DNA of 64,000 nucleotides, taken from SAR116 cluster alpha proteobacterium HIMB100 (GTDB taxonomy: Bacteria > Pseudomonadota > Alphaproteobacteria > Puniceispirillales > Puniceispirillaceae). Shown one piece after another: positions 9,861-17,505 of the stretch (positions are counted from its first letter, which is position 1; every line of letters begins with the position of its first letter). Under the pieces are notes generated by a model. The model was not told where the DNA came from. It ran no database searches and saw only the letters and a list, made by a program, of their open reading frames with translations. A program made the translations under genes and the position numbers. The stretch covers positions 186,001 to 250,000 of the forward strand of contig AFXB01000006.1 of NCBI GenBank assembly GCA_000238815.2, in the 5' to 3' direction.

Positions 9861-11312
9861 TTATGCCGTCACTGGTCTCAGACGCGCAATAAAAAAACCG
9901 TCATTTCCGGTTTCCTTTCGTATTTCAGTTTGATCAGGCGGCAGATGGTCGCCATCCAGACAAGTCGGCAGAATGCGGGCCCAGCCTTCTGTGCGAAGTG
10001 CAGCGGCGAACAGGCCCAGCTCACTTTCATGAAAGCTGTCCAGCTTGCCCAGCCCCTGACCAAGCACAGTGCTGATCACCTGTTCTCCTTCTTCTGGCTG
10101 AAGCGAGCAGGTCGCGTAAAGCACAAACCCATCTGAATTGACCCACCGTAAGGCCGCTGCCAGCATCTCGGTTTGCTTGTTCTGCAGTTCGGTTAACTCC
10201 AGCTCTTTGTCGCGGACCAGAATGTCTGGACGTCGCCTGATTGTACCTGTTGCTGAACAGGGTGCATCTAGCAAAATCACATCTGGTCTGGCTTCTGTGG
10301 CCATCTTGTCAAATCCTGCGGACAGAATATCTGCTTCAATGACTTTTGCCCTCAGCCCCAGCCGGTTCATATTTGCCCTCAGCCGATCCAGGCGGCGCGC
10401 ATCAGCGTCAACAGCGGTCACATCTGCTCCGGCCGCGGCCAATTGTGCAGTTTTGCCGCCTGGCGCAGCGCATAAATCCCAGATGACCTTTCCCGGAGCA
10501 GGGCGCGCCAATGTGCCGCAAAGTGCAGCAGCAGCGTCCTGAACCCACCACAGCCCTTCTTCATAAGCGGGCATTTGTCGGATATCACCGTCAAAACGGC
10601 AACGCAATGTCTGGTCTTGCAAATGCACCCCTGACAGCATGCCGGCGAGGCGCGTGTGATCTGTGTTTGGCTTCAGCGTAAGGTCAAGTGGCGGCGTGCT
10701 CATCGCCAGTTCTGCGATCGCAGCTGTTTCATCAGGCCCATAGGCGTTCATCCAGCTTGTTTTCAACGCTTCAGGCAGATTATCCAGAACAGATGTGAGG
10801 CCAAGCAGATTGTCCTGTTCACGAATAGCACGCCGCATCACCGCATTGACCAGTCCGGTTGCCCGGTCCTGTTTCACGTTTCTGGCCAGGTCAACAGACG
10901 TGTTTGTTGCCGCATGGGGGCTGGTGTCTAAAAAAAACAGTTGTACCAGACCTAAATGCAGAATCAGCATAACCTCATCTGACGCTGGTTTGGACAGACA
11001 ATGATCGATGATTATCTTGGTTTGCCCGTAGCGGCGCAGACAGCTTGTCACCAGAAGCCGGGCAAAGGCACGATCGCGCCGCTCTAAGCCTGCGAATATT
11101 TTATTATGTGCAAGGGCTGCGTCGCTCAGCATGTTGTTCACAAGAATATCTTTTAAAACCATAAAAGCAGCCAGGCGGGCAGAACCATTTACCTCGCGTT
11201 CGGCTTGCCCTTTGCCAGCAGGGCGCTTGCCACGTCCTTTGCCCTTGCCTTTACCTTTGGGGGGGGACAGCGGTCGCTTCAGCGTCAATATCTTTTTGGG
11301 TGATTCAGCCAT
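9861..11312 (-). CDS. rsmB: 16S rRNA (cytosine-C5) methyltransferase RsmB/NOP2 family
   Basis: This SAM-dependent enzyme forms m5C in 16S rRNA (C967 in E. coli numbering). Of 483 residues, 13-40 form a Lys/Gly/Pro-rich basic extension. A NusB-like RNA-binding domain follows (~45-175, with NAVMRRAIRE). The methyltransferase domain has motif I DLCAAPGGKTAQ near 280 and the two catalytic cysteines in LDAPCSATGTIRRRPDI and YATCSLQPEEGEQ. The basic extension is unusual in its simple KGKGKGRGKR repeat and probably contacts RNA. It is transcribed away from the SdhAF4-like gene across a 123-base divergent spacer. Confidence 0.92.
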   Translation of the reverse strand: MAESPKKILTLKRPLSPPKGKGKGKGRGKRPAGKGQAEREVNGSARLAAFMVLKDILVNNMLSDAALAHNKIFAGLERRDRAFARLLVTSCLRRYGQTKIIIDHCLSKPASDEVMLILHLGLVQLFFLDTSPHAATNTSVDLARNVKQDRATGLVNAVMRRAIREQDNLLGLTSVLDNLPEALKTSWMNAYGPDETAAIAELAMSTPPLDLTLKPNTDHTRLAGMLSGVHLQDQTLRCRFDGDIRQMPAYEEGLWWVQDAAAALCGTLARPAPGKVIWDLCAAPGGKTAQLAAAGADVTAVDADARRLDRLRANMNRLGLRAKVIEADILSAGFDKMATEARPDVILLDAPCSATGTIRRRPDILVRDKELELTELQNKQTEMLAAALRWVNSDGFVLYATCSLQPEEGEQVISTVLGQGLGKLDSFHESELGLFAAALRTEGWARILPTCLDGDHLPPDQTEIRKETGNDGFFIARLRPVTA

Positions 11313-11435
11313 GCCCTAGCCAATAGACCAGATTTCTGCATCTTGTCCAGACCTCATCATTTGCCCATATTATCAGTGAGGTGTTGAATATCCTGCCAGC
11401 ACAACAGCCATTTTTTCGAAATAAAGAGGCCAGTG

Positions 11436-11609
11436 ATGAGTTCTGAAGACCCGCAGCCAACTGACCAGACACAGACCAAATCAGCCCCAGAGACCGCGCC
11501 ACAGCCTGAACAGCCAACATCCGTACAACAAGAACGCGGTGGCCCAAAAGGCCCTGAACCCACCCGTTATGGTGATTGGGAAAATAACGGTCGCTGTACT
11601 GATTTTTAG
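11436..11609 (+). CDS. DUF1674 / SdhAF4-like succinate dehydrogenase assembly protein
   Basis: This 57-codon gene ends with the DUF1674 signature GGPKGPEPTRYGDWENNGRC followed by TDF and a TAG stop, which is almost invariant in the family. The N-terminal half is a low-complexity Pro/Gln/Thr-rich segment. SdhAF4 proteins bind the flavinated SdhA subunit of complex II before holoenzyme assembly and limit its production of reactive oxygen. An AAAGAGG ribosome binding site sits 7-8 bases before the ATG; a GTG directly precedes that ATG in frame. The sdh genes themselves are not in the window. Confidence 0.9.
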   Translation: MSSEDPQPTDQTQTKSAPETAPQPEQPTSVQQERGGPKGPEPTRYGDWENNGRCTDF

Positions 11610-11635
11610 GTCTATAATTTTGGTTCACACAGGTT

Positions 11636-11974
11636 ATGAGTAGAGTTACCACCACTATTCTTGTGTCTTCTGCGCTGCGCCAGGCGCAAGCCAACGGTAT
11701 TTTTGCCTCTGTTCTTCGGCAGGGAGATGAACGTGCAGGTACGATTTTTGTCGAGGTGGAGGTCAGCTTTTCCAGCTCACATCTTTATGGCCGGCAAGTC
11801 AGCTTTGACGGTGATTATGAATGGGTCTGCTTAACCGGTGAAGAAGCGGTGGCGTCTACGGTTGTGGCTGAGCAGATTGAAAAAGAGATCGCGCGTGATC
11901 CCGATTGCTGGGTGGTTTGTGTCCAGGACCCGAAAGGCCGGAATATATTTACACTAGATGAGGTTTCAGGATAA
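11636..11974 (+). CDS. DUF1491 family protein
   Basis: This is a 112-residue small soluble protein. The arrangement matches DUF1491: an N-terminal ALRQAQANGIFASVLRQGD segment, a GTIFVEVEV strand, a middle containing a W residue, and a C-terminal DPDCWVVCVQDPKGRN segment. The family is largely restricted to alphaproteobacteria and has no established function. It starts 26 bases after the SdhAF4-like gene and ends 51 bases before hisD, so it may be cotranscribed with both. Assignment rests on recalled family pattern only. Confidence 0.7.
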   Translation: MSRVTTTILVSSALRQAQANGIFASVLRQGDERAGTIFVEVEVSFSSSHLYGRQVSFDGDYEWVCLTGEEAVASTVVAEQIEKEIARDPDCWVVCVQDPKGRNIFTLDEVSG

Positions 11975-12025
11975 TGAGGCCACACCAAACAAACTTAACG
12001 CTGATGAAAAGGGCCTTTTGAGACG

Positions 12026-13360
12026 ATGACACAGAAAAAAGCGGCACTTCACAAGCTGGCAGATTATTCAGCTGAACAGATCGCCACTCTGCTGTCGCGG
12101 GTGGAAGATGATTTAAGTCCTTACATGGCCCAGGTTCAGCCTGTGATTGATCAGGTGCGCCGTGATAGAGATGATGCGCTAATAGCGCTGGCAGAACGGT
12201 TTGATAAAGCCGATATGACAGGCAAGGCACTGTTGGCGACGACGGCCGAAATTGATGCCGCTTTTGACCAGCTTGATCCGGCACTTATTGATGCGCTTGG
12301 TTATGCAGCTGACAATATCCGCCGGTTTCACGAATGCCAGAAGCCCGAAGATGACTGGTCTGTTGAAATCCGCCCTGGCGTGAATGTGGGGGAACGGGCA
12401 TTTCCGATTCAACGTGTGGCTTTATATTCCCCGCGCGGCAAAGGCAGCTTTCCGTCTGTCACATTGATGACGGCCATTCCCGCAGTTGTTGCCGGTGTAC
12501 CTGAACCAATTATTTTAACCCCTCCCGCAGAAGACGGCAATATTGACCCGGCTACTCTGGTTGCTGCCCGTCTGGCAGGGGTTGAAAGGGTTGGCAAAGC
12601 CGGCGGCGCACAGGCTGTTGCAGCCGCAGCTTTTGGCACCGCCTCAATCCCCAAATGCCAGAAGATAGAAGGGCCGGGAAGTCCGTGGTTTGTCGCCGCA
12701 AAACGGCTGTTGGCAGACAAAATCGATTCCCGCCTGCCAGCAGGCCCAAGTGAGGTGATCGTGCTTGCAGATGAAACCGCAAATCCTGAATTGGCAGCCT
12801 TAGATATATTGATTGAAACCGAACATGGGCCTGATTCATCTGGCTTTCTGGTAACCTGGTCAGAACAGCTGGCCGAACAGGTTCTGGCCTCTCTGCCACG
12901 CTACTTGGCCAAGATGTCGCCGCTCAGGCAAGAGTACGCAATGACTGTTTTATCTGGCACAAATGGCGGCATTGTGCTGGCGGACAGCCCAGAACAAGCC
13001 TATCAATTTATCAATGATTATGCCCCGGAACATTGTCAGATTCTGTCAAAGGATCCGGACCGGCATTTGTCACCTATCACCACCGCATCTGAAATCTTGT
13101 TAGGTGAATATGCCGCCGGGTCTCTGGCCAATTATATGATGGGCCCGAACTGTGTATTGCCAACATCTGGGGCAGCTCAAACACATTCGCCTCTGGGTGT
13201 GCGCGATTTTATGCGCACCGCCTCGGTCGGCCGTGTATCGGCTGCCGGCTTTGCTGAAATGGCGCCCAAGACAGAGGTCTTTGCGCGATATGAAGGTTTT
13301 GATGCCCATGCGAATGCGGTATCTGCACTGCGCAAACAGCTGATGACAGATGAGAGCTAA
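12026..13360 (+). CDS. hisD: Histidinol dehydrogenase HisD
   Basis: HisD oxidises L-histidinol to L-histidine in two NAD-dependent steps and binds Zn. The 444-residue length is typical. Family segments include RVALYSPRGKGSFPS (substrate/NAD region), GPGSPWFVAAKR, RLPAGPSEVIVLAD, ETEHGPDSSGFLVT (Zn/catalytic region), NDYAPEHCQIL, and GPNCVLPTSGAAQTHSPLGV. It follows the SdhAF4-like and DUF1491 genes on the same strand. No other his genes occur in the window, so the pathway is dispersed here. Confidence 0.98.
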   Translation: MTQKKAALHKLADYSAEQIATLLSRVEDDLSPYMAQVQPVIDQVRRDRDDALIALAERFDKADMTGKALLATTAEIDAAFDQLDPALIDALGYAADNIRRFHECQKPEDDWSVEIRPGVNVGERAFPIQRVALYSPRGKGSFPSVTLMTAIPAVVAGVPEPIILTPPAEDGNIDPATLVAARLAGVERVGKAGGAQAVAAAAFGTASIPKCQKIEGPGSPWFVAAKRLLADKIDSRLPAGPSEVIVLADETANPELAALDILIETEHGPDSSGFLVTWSEQLAEQVLASLPRYLAKMSPLRQEYAMTVLSGTNGGIVLADSPEQAYQFINDYAPEHCQILSKDPDRHLSPITTASEILLGEYAAGSLANYMMGPNCVLPTSGAAQTHSPLGVRDFMRTASVGRVSAAGFAEMAPKTEVFARYEGFDAHANAVSALRKQLMTDES

Positions 13361-13505
13361 GGCAGTTCTTCAGCCGAAAACAGCAGCGCAGGTAAACAGC
13401 TTTTTGGTTGCAGAGGCAGAGTTGCGTTATCGCATATGGGCTGTTAGTTTCGGACCATTGTGACCCCTGGTCTTCTGGTGTTGTCAGTCTCAGCAAAACA
13501 GCCGG

Positions 13506-14576
13506 ATGAAGGTTGAGCGTAAAGAGATGAAAAATTTGTTCAAAAACAACGGTATCTGCGCAGACGGTCTGGACCGGTCTTTATGCGTTGCGCCGATGAT
13601 GGACTGGACCGACAGGCATTGCCGTTATTTTCACCGTCTGCTGGCCCCGCACGCCTTGCTGTTTACAGAAATGGTAACTGCCGAGGCCATTCTGCATGCG
13701 GGGGCAGAACGGTTCTGCCAATATGACGACAGTGAACATCCGCTTGCGCTCCAGCTTGGTGGGTCAGACCCGGCGCGCCTGGCAGCAGCTGTTCGTGCGG
13801 TAGCGCCGTTCGGGTTTGACGAGATTAATCTGAATGTGGGCTGTCCGTCTTCACGGGTACAGTCTGGCCAGTTCGGAGCTTGTCTGATGGCCGAACCGCA
13901 ACTGGTGGCAGAGCTTGTATCAGCGATGCGCGCTGAGACAGATAAACCGGTCACGGTGAAATGCCGGATCGGTATTGATGATATGGACCCTGAGGCTGGA
14001 CTTGACCGGTTTGTTGATGTGGTGGCTGATGCCGGGGCGAAAATCATTTATTTACATGCGCGCAAGGCCTGGCTGAACGGGCTGAGCCCGAAAGAAAACC
14101 GTGAAATACCCCCGCTTGATTACAACCGAGCTGAACGTTTGGCCCGGCGCCGTTCTGATCTGAATATTATACTGAATGGCGGCCTGAGCGATGTTGAAAT
14201 GACAGATCAGCTTGTGCGGGGATCAGGGCCGGTCTTTTCTGGTGTTATGCTGGGCAGGGCGGCGTATAAAACGCCCTACCAGCTTTGCCAGTTTACAGCA
14301 GCTTTGTCAGACGCAGAGGGCAAAAGTCCTGATCTGCGGTCTGTCGGGCTACAGATGTCAGCTTATGCCGAACAACAGATGCAGGCGGATGTGCCGCTGC
14401 ATTCGGTAACCCGGCATATGCTGGGGCTGTTTGCAGGCTTTAAAGGGGCACGGGCCTTCCGGCGTGAGCTGGGAGAGACCGCCCGCAAGGCCGGTACAGA
14501 CAGCACACTGATACTGCAGGCGATCGAAGCCTGCCTAGAGATGAACCGCTTGCCAGATGATAAGAAAGTAGCCTGA
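13506..14576 (+). CDS. dusA: tRNA-dihydrouridine synthase DusA
   Basis: This FMN-dependent enzyme reduces uridines in the tRNA D-loop using NADPH. The 356-residue protein shows the Dus N-terminal motif APMMDWTDRHCRYFHRLL, the catalytic-Cys region NLNVGCPSSRVQSGQFGACL, and YLHARKAWLNGLSPKENR, which is diagnostic of DusA over DusB/C. The C-terminal helical tRNA-binding domain includes HMLGLFAGFKGARAFRR. An in-frame ATG at 13527 would remove seven residues; AAAGAG directly abuts it, so the upstream ATG is kept. The stop overlaps the yciB start (TGATG), indicating translational coupling. Confidence 0.93.
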   Translation: MKVERKEMKNLFKNNGICADGLDRSLCVAPMMDWTDRHCRYFHRLLAPHALLFTEMVTAEAILHAGAERFCQYDDSEHPLALQLGGSDPARLAAAVRAVAPFGFDEINLNVGCPSSRVQSGQFGACLMAEPQLVAELVSAMRAETDKPVTVKCRIGIDDMDPEAGLDRFVDVVADAGAKIIYLHARKAWLNGLSPKENREIPPLDYNRAERLARRRSDLNIILNGGLSDVEMTDQLVRGSGPVFSGVMLGRAAYKTPYQLCQFTAALSDAEGKSPDLRSVGLQMSAYAEQQMQADVPLHSVTRHMLGLFAGFKGARAFRRELGETARKAGTDSTLILQAIEACLEMNRLPDDKKVA

Positions 14577-15190
14577 TGTCTTCAAACCCTGCTGATATGC
14601 CTGCCGCAAAAGATACGCCGAAAAAAGGACGCTGGCTGATTGAATATGGCCCTCTGATTCTGTTTTTCATTGTCAATTATTCGACTGGCATCCTCTGGGC
14701 CACGGCGGCTCTTGTTCTCGCAACAGTGATCGCGCTTACCTTATCCTGGGTGCTTGACCGTCACATTCCTATGATGACGCTTCTGGGTGGAATTGCTGTG
14801 ACTTTTTTTGGCGGATTGACGTGGGTTCTAGATGATCCGTTTTATATCAAGATCAAACCAACAGTGATCAGCTTACTGATTGCGGTAATTTTGATTGGCG
14901 GCCAGCTGGCAGGGCGTAATCCGTTGAAAGCCATGCTCGGGAGCAAGCTGCAGCTCAGCGATACGGGCTGGCGTCAGGTGACCTGGATGTGGGCAGCAAT
15001 GTTTGCAACATCTGCTGGTGCGAATGAACTTGCCTGGCGGATGTTAAGTGATGATGGCTGGGTGACGTTCAAGCTGTTTGGGCTGACAGGTATTTCGGTG
15101 GTGTTTGCGATGCTGACCATACCGATTATGTCCCGTCACAGCCTTGTTGATCTGTCAGCCGCGGCCTCTTCTGATACCAGCAAGGATTAA
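14576..15190 (+). CDS. yciB: Inner-membrane YciB/IspZ (septation protein A) family protein
   Basis: This 204-residue membrane protein has about five hydrophobic segments (roughly residues 22-40, 44-62, 68-84, 96-112 and 165-190). The spacing and the motifs LIEYGPLILFFIVNY and LTWVLDDPFYIKIKPT match YciB (septation protein A). The family is linked to envelope synthesis and division in enterobacteria and Shigella, but its biochemical role is unsettled. Its start codon overlaps the dusA stop. The tail after the last helix is short and Ser/Ala/Asp-rich. Confidence 0.88.
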   Translation: MSSNPADMPAAKDTPKKGRWLIEYGPLILFFIVNYSTGILWATAALVLATVIALTLSWVLDRHIPMMTLLGGIAVTFFGGLTWVLDDPFYIKIKPTVISLLIAVILIGGQLAGRNPLKAMLGSKLQLSDTGWRQVTWMWAAMFATSAGANELAWRMLSDDGWVTFKLFGLTGISVVFAMLTIPIMSRHSLVDLSAAASSDTSKD

Positions 15191-15222
15191 TTTTTAACTT
15201 CTTAACTTTCAGTGAATCACAA

Positions 15223-15242
15223 CATATGTCGTAGATATGACA
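15223..15242 (+). promoter_or_regulatory. Putative operator copy 1 upstream of the corrinoid gene
   Basis: CATATGTCGTA at 15223-15233 is followed after five bases by GACA at 15239-15242, forming an inverted TGTC/GACA pair. A near copy (10 of 11 bases in the left part, same GACA) lies at 16413-16431, before the metF-like gene. Both copies sit about 115-130 bases before their start codons. The binding protein is unknown. Confidence 0.4.
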
Positions 15243-15356
15243 ATATGGGTCGCAGAAGATGCGCGCGTACCTGCGTATCAGGGTCATATCCAAAAGAGGC
15301 GGGCCTGAAACGAATAGGGCCTGACCATGAAGTTGATTGCAAAAGCGGAGGCTGCC

Positions 15357-16055
15357 ATGTCAGATGAAGATGATATTATTCTGTCCGAACTTGATGATGA
15401 TGAACTCGTTCAGCAGATGCATGATGATTTATATGATGGCCTGCAAGACGAAATCGTCGAGGGTGTCGAAATCCTGCTTGGGCGAGGTTGGACACCATAT
15501 GATGTCCTGACCAAAGCTCTGGTTGAAGGGATGACCATTGTCGGGATTGATTTCCGTGATGGTATATTGTTTGTGCCAGAAGTTCTGATGGCGGCGAACG
15601 CGATGAAAGCGGGTATGGGGGTTCTGCGCCCATTGCTGGCGGAAACCGGTGCTCCCCGCGTGGGTAAAATCGTCATTGGTACGGTTAAAGGCGACATCCA
15701 TGATATTGGCAAAAACCTGGTGTCTATGATGCTGGAAGGCGCTGGTTTTGAGGTAATTGACCTGGGCATTAACAACCCGGTTGAAAACTATCTTGAAGCG
15801 CTGGAAGAACATCAGCCTGACATTCTGGGCATGTCGGCTCTGCTGACCACTACTATGCCATATATGAAAGTTGTGGTTGATGCGATGGTCGAAAAAGGCA
15901 TCCGTGATGATTATATTGTTCTGGTCGGTGGTGCACCGTTGAACGAAGCTTTTGGTGAATCAGTCGGGGCAGATGCTTATTGCCGCGATGCGGCGGTGGC
16001 TGTTGAAACTGCCAAAGCACTTATTGCGCAGCGGCGCGAAGCTGGCGCGGCCTAA
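15357..16055 (+). CDS. Corrinoid (methyl-carrier) protein, MtbC/MttC family
   Basis: This cobalamin-binding methyl carrier of three-component methyltransferase systems would accept a methyl from the MttB-like enzyme and hand it to tetrahydrofolate. The 232-residue protein has a helical cap domain (~30-95) and a Rossmann B12 domain with KGDIHDIGKN at 111-120, whose His115 would be the lower cobalt ligand. ALLTTTMPYM and VGGAPLNEAFG follow as in the family. The N-terminus is very acidic: 15 Asp/Glu and no Lys/Arg in residues 1-36. ATG 15357 is chosen because GGAGG lies 7 bases upstream; ATG 15327 lacks one. The PF13769 gene follows after 6 bases. Confidence 0.92.
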   Translation: MSDEDDIILSELDDDELVQQMHDDLYDGLQDEIVEGVEILLGRGWTPYDVLTKALVEGMTIVGIDFRDGILFVPEVLMAANAMKAGMGVLRPLLAETGAPRVGKIVIGTVKGDIHDIGKNLVSMMLEGAGFEVIDLGINNPVENYLEALEEHQPDILGMSALLTTTMPYMKVVVDAMVEKGIRDDYIVLVGGAPLNEAFGESVGADAYCRDAAVAVETAKALIAQRREAGAA

Positions 16056-16061
16056 CTGCCT

Positions 16062-16373
16062 ATGGCACAGGTGATGATTCTCTACTGGCGGGATATCCCG
16101 GCACAGGTCGTGGCCGAAAAAGGCCGTGGCCGCAAACGTGAGCAAGCTAAAATTGAACTTCACCGGCGCTTTGCATTGGCGATTGATGAAGCGGCAATGC
16201 GTGACGGGGCTGACAGCACAGATGATTATCTGGCTGATTGGCGCCGCGGCGAGGCGGTTGAATGTTCAGATGATCTCGATGCAGAAGCCCGTGCTCTTGC
16301 TGACCGGTTAGAACAAGAATTTGACGGTAAAACCCTCGCTGGTCTGGTTGAAGCTGGCGGGCGCGCAGGCTGA
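16062..16373 (+). CDS. PF13769 ('virulence factor') family small protein
   Basis: This is a 103-residue soluble protein opening with MILYWRDIPAQVVAEKGRGR, then a basic helix and an acidic C-terminal half. The pattern matches the PF13769 family, named virulence factor without a demonstrated biochemical role. Related proteins commonly sit beside MetF-like and methyl-THF methyltransferase genes in alphaproteobacteria. It begins six bases after the corrinoid gene and is presumably cotranscribed. A GCGCGC-aggctga-GCGCGC hairpin (16361-16379) spans its stop codon. A role in one-carbon or corrinoid chemistry is inferred from context only. Confidence 0.75.
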   Translation: MAQVMILYWRDIPAQVVAEKGRGRKREQAKIELHRRFALAIDEAAMRDGADSTDDYLADWRRGEAVECSDDLDAEARALADRLEQEFDGKTLAGLVEAGGRAG

Positions 16374-16412
16374 GCGCGCAGCTGTCATAACGAAAGTCAC
16401 CTCACCTGAAAT

Positions 16413-16431
16413 CATGTGTCGTAATCGGACA
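16413..16431 (+). promoter_or_regulatory. Putative operator copy 2 upstream of the metF-like gene
   Basis: CATGTGTCGTA at 16413-16423 is followed after four bases by GACA at 16428-16431. It matches the element at 15223-15242 in 10 of 11 bases plus the GACA half. It lies 127 bases before the metF-like start. Confidence 0.4.
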
Positions 16432-16438
16432 GATGAAA

Positions 16439-16475
16439 GGCGAAGTTGAGCGATAGCAAAAGCTCAGCAATCGCC
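16439..16475 (+). promoter_or_regulatory. Stem-loop in the leader of the metF-like gene
   Basis: A two-part hairpin: GGCGA (16439-16443) pairs with TCGCC (16471-16475), and GTTGAGC (16445-16451) pairs with GCTCAGC (16462-16468) with one G-T pair. There is a one/two-base internal loop and a ten-base apical loop. No T-run follows, so it is not a standard terminator. It could be a leader structure or the end of the preceding transcript. It does not match a riboswitch class I can name. Confidence 0.45.
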
Positions 16476-16557
16476 ACTATCTGCGCATTATAAGGAAAAG
16501 ATGCCTGTTAGTTGGTCGTCTGAACACACCAGCTACAGAGATAAAGGTGAAGAAAAT

Positions 16558-17460
16558 ATGGCAGTTTCCATCGATGATTTGGCAAAAGCAGGTCAGGATT
16601 GGTCAATCGAGGTGACGCCCACAGGTGCCACAAAAATCGATAGCTTTGCGGCTTGCCTGCCTGAAGGGACCACAGTTAATGTCACCTTCCTGCCCGGCAC
16701 TGACCCTCTTGATACAATCGCTGTAGCCAGGCGACTGGCTGATGACGGGATGAATGCTGTTCCGCATATCGCTGCACGCTCGCTTAAAGATGCTGACCAG
16801 CTTGATGATTTGGTCAGCAAGATGACCAGCCAGGCAAATGTCTCTGAAGTGTTGGTTATTGGCGGCGGTGTGGATAAGCCGGTTGGAGTGTTTGACAGCT
16901 CAATGCAAGTTTTGCAAACCGGGATTCTGCAGAAATATGGCATCACCAGAATTGGTGTGTCTGGCCATCCTGAGGGCAGCCCTGATATCCCTGATGATGC
17001 GCTGGCCTCGGCAATCGCCTGGAAGAATGACTTTGCCGCCAAAGAAGGTTTATCACTCTACATGGAAACCCAATTCTGTTTTGATGCAGAAACGGTCCTG
17101 ACCTGGGAACGTCAAATCAGGTCAGAGGGGAACAGGCTGCCGATTCGTATAGGTATTCCGGGCCCTGCCACAATTAAGACTTTGTTCCGCTTTGCTCAGA
17201 TTTCTGGCATTGGTCCATCTATGCGGTTTGTGGCCAAGCAGGCCCGCAATGTGGCTAAATTAATGACGGTTCAGGCTCCTGATCAGTTGCTGGCAGGACT
17301 GGCAGAGGGGATGGCTGCAGATGAGGACTGTCTTCTCAACCATTTTCATTATTACCCGTTTGGTGGGTTTGCGAAAACGGCTGCCTATGGGCAGGCAGTG
17401 GCAACCGGCCAAATCGAACTCACAAAAAAGGGCGGGTTCGACGTCCGCCAGGCGTCCTGA
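16558..17460 (+). CDS. Methylenetetrahydrofolate reductase-like protein (MetF family)
   Basis: This is a 300-residue TIM-barrel FAD enzyme of the MTHFR superfamily. Family-type segments are NVTFLPGTDPLDTIAVARRL, VPHIAARSL, LVIGGGVDKPVG, IGVSGHPEGSPDIP, FCFDAETVLTWERQ and HFHYYPFGGFAKTA. Biosynthetic MetF reduces methylene-THF. Here, between a corrinoid protein and a methyl-THF:corrinoid methyltransferase, the reverse oxidation of methyl-THF to methylene-THF is more likely (inference). It is divergent from canonical E. coli MetF. ATG 16558 is preferred over 16501 because AGGTGA stands 8 bases before it. The methyltransferase gene starts 45 bases after its stop. Confidence 0.85.
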   Translation: MAVSIDDLAKAGQDWSIEVTPTGATKIDSFAACLPEGTTVNVTFLPGTDPLDTIAVARRLADDGMNAVPHIAARSLKDADQLDDLVSKMTSQANVSEVLVIGGGVDKPVGVFDSSMQVLQTGILQKYGITRIGVSGHPEGSPDIPDDALASAIAWKNDFAAKEGLSLYMETQFCFDAETVLTWERQIRSEGNRLPIRIGIPGPATIKTLFRFAQISGIGPSMRFVAKQARNVAKLMTVQAPDQLLAGLAEGMAADEDCLLNHFHYYPFGGFAKTAAYGQAVATGQIELTKKGGFDVRQAS

Positions 17461-17505
17461 CCATCCATATTTATTTGAGCGTTTCGCGAAAGAAAGGCAA
17501 GGCAC

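Noticed and set aside
11305-11694. A minus-strand frame covering the SdhAF4-like gene
   Set aside because: It lies opposite a short gene with an unmistakable DUF1674 ending and overlaps the rsmB start.
15191-15356. A cobalamin or SAM riboswitch before the corrinoid cluster
   Set aside because: No B12-box-like or SAM-class conserved core is visible; only the TGTC/GACA element was found.
16361-16379. Terminator after the PF13769 gene (GCGCGC hairpin)
   Set aside because: Six-pair stem overlaps the stop codon and no T-run follows; the next gene is probably in the same functional cluster.
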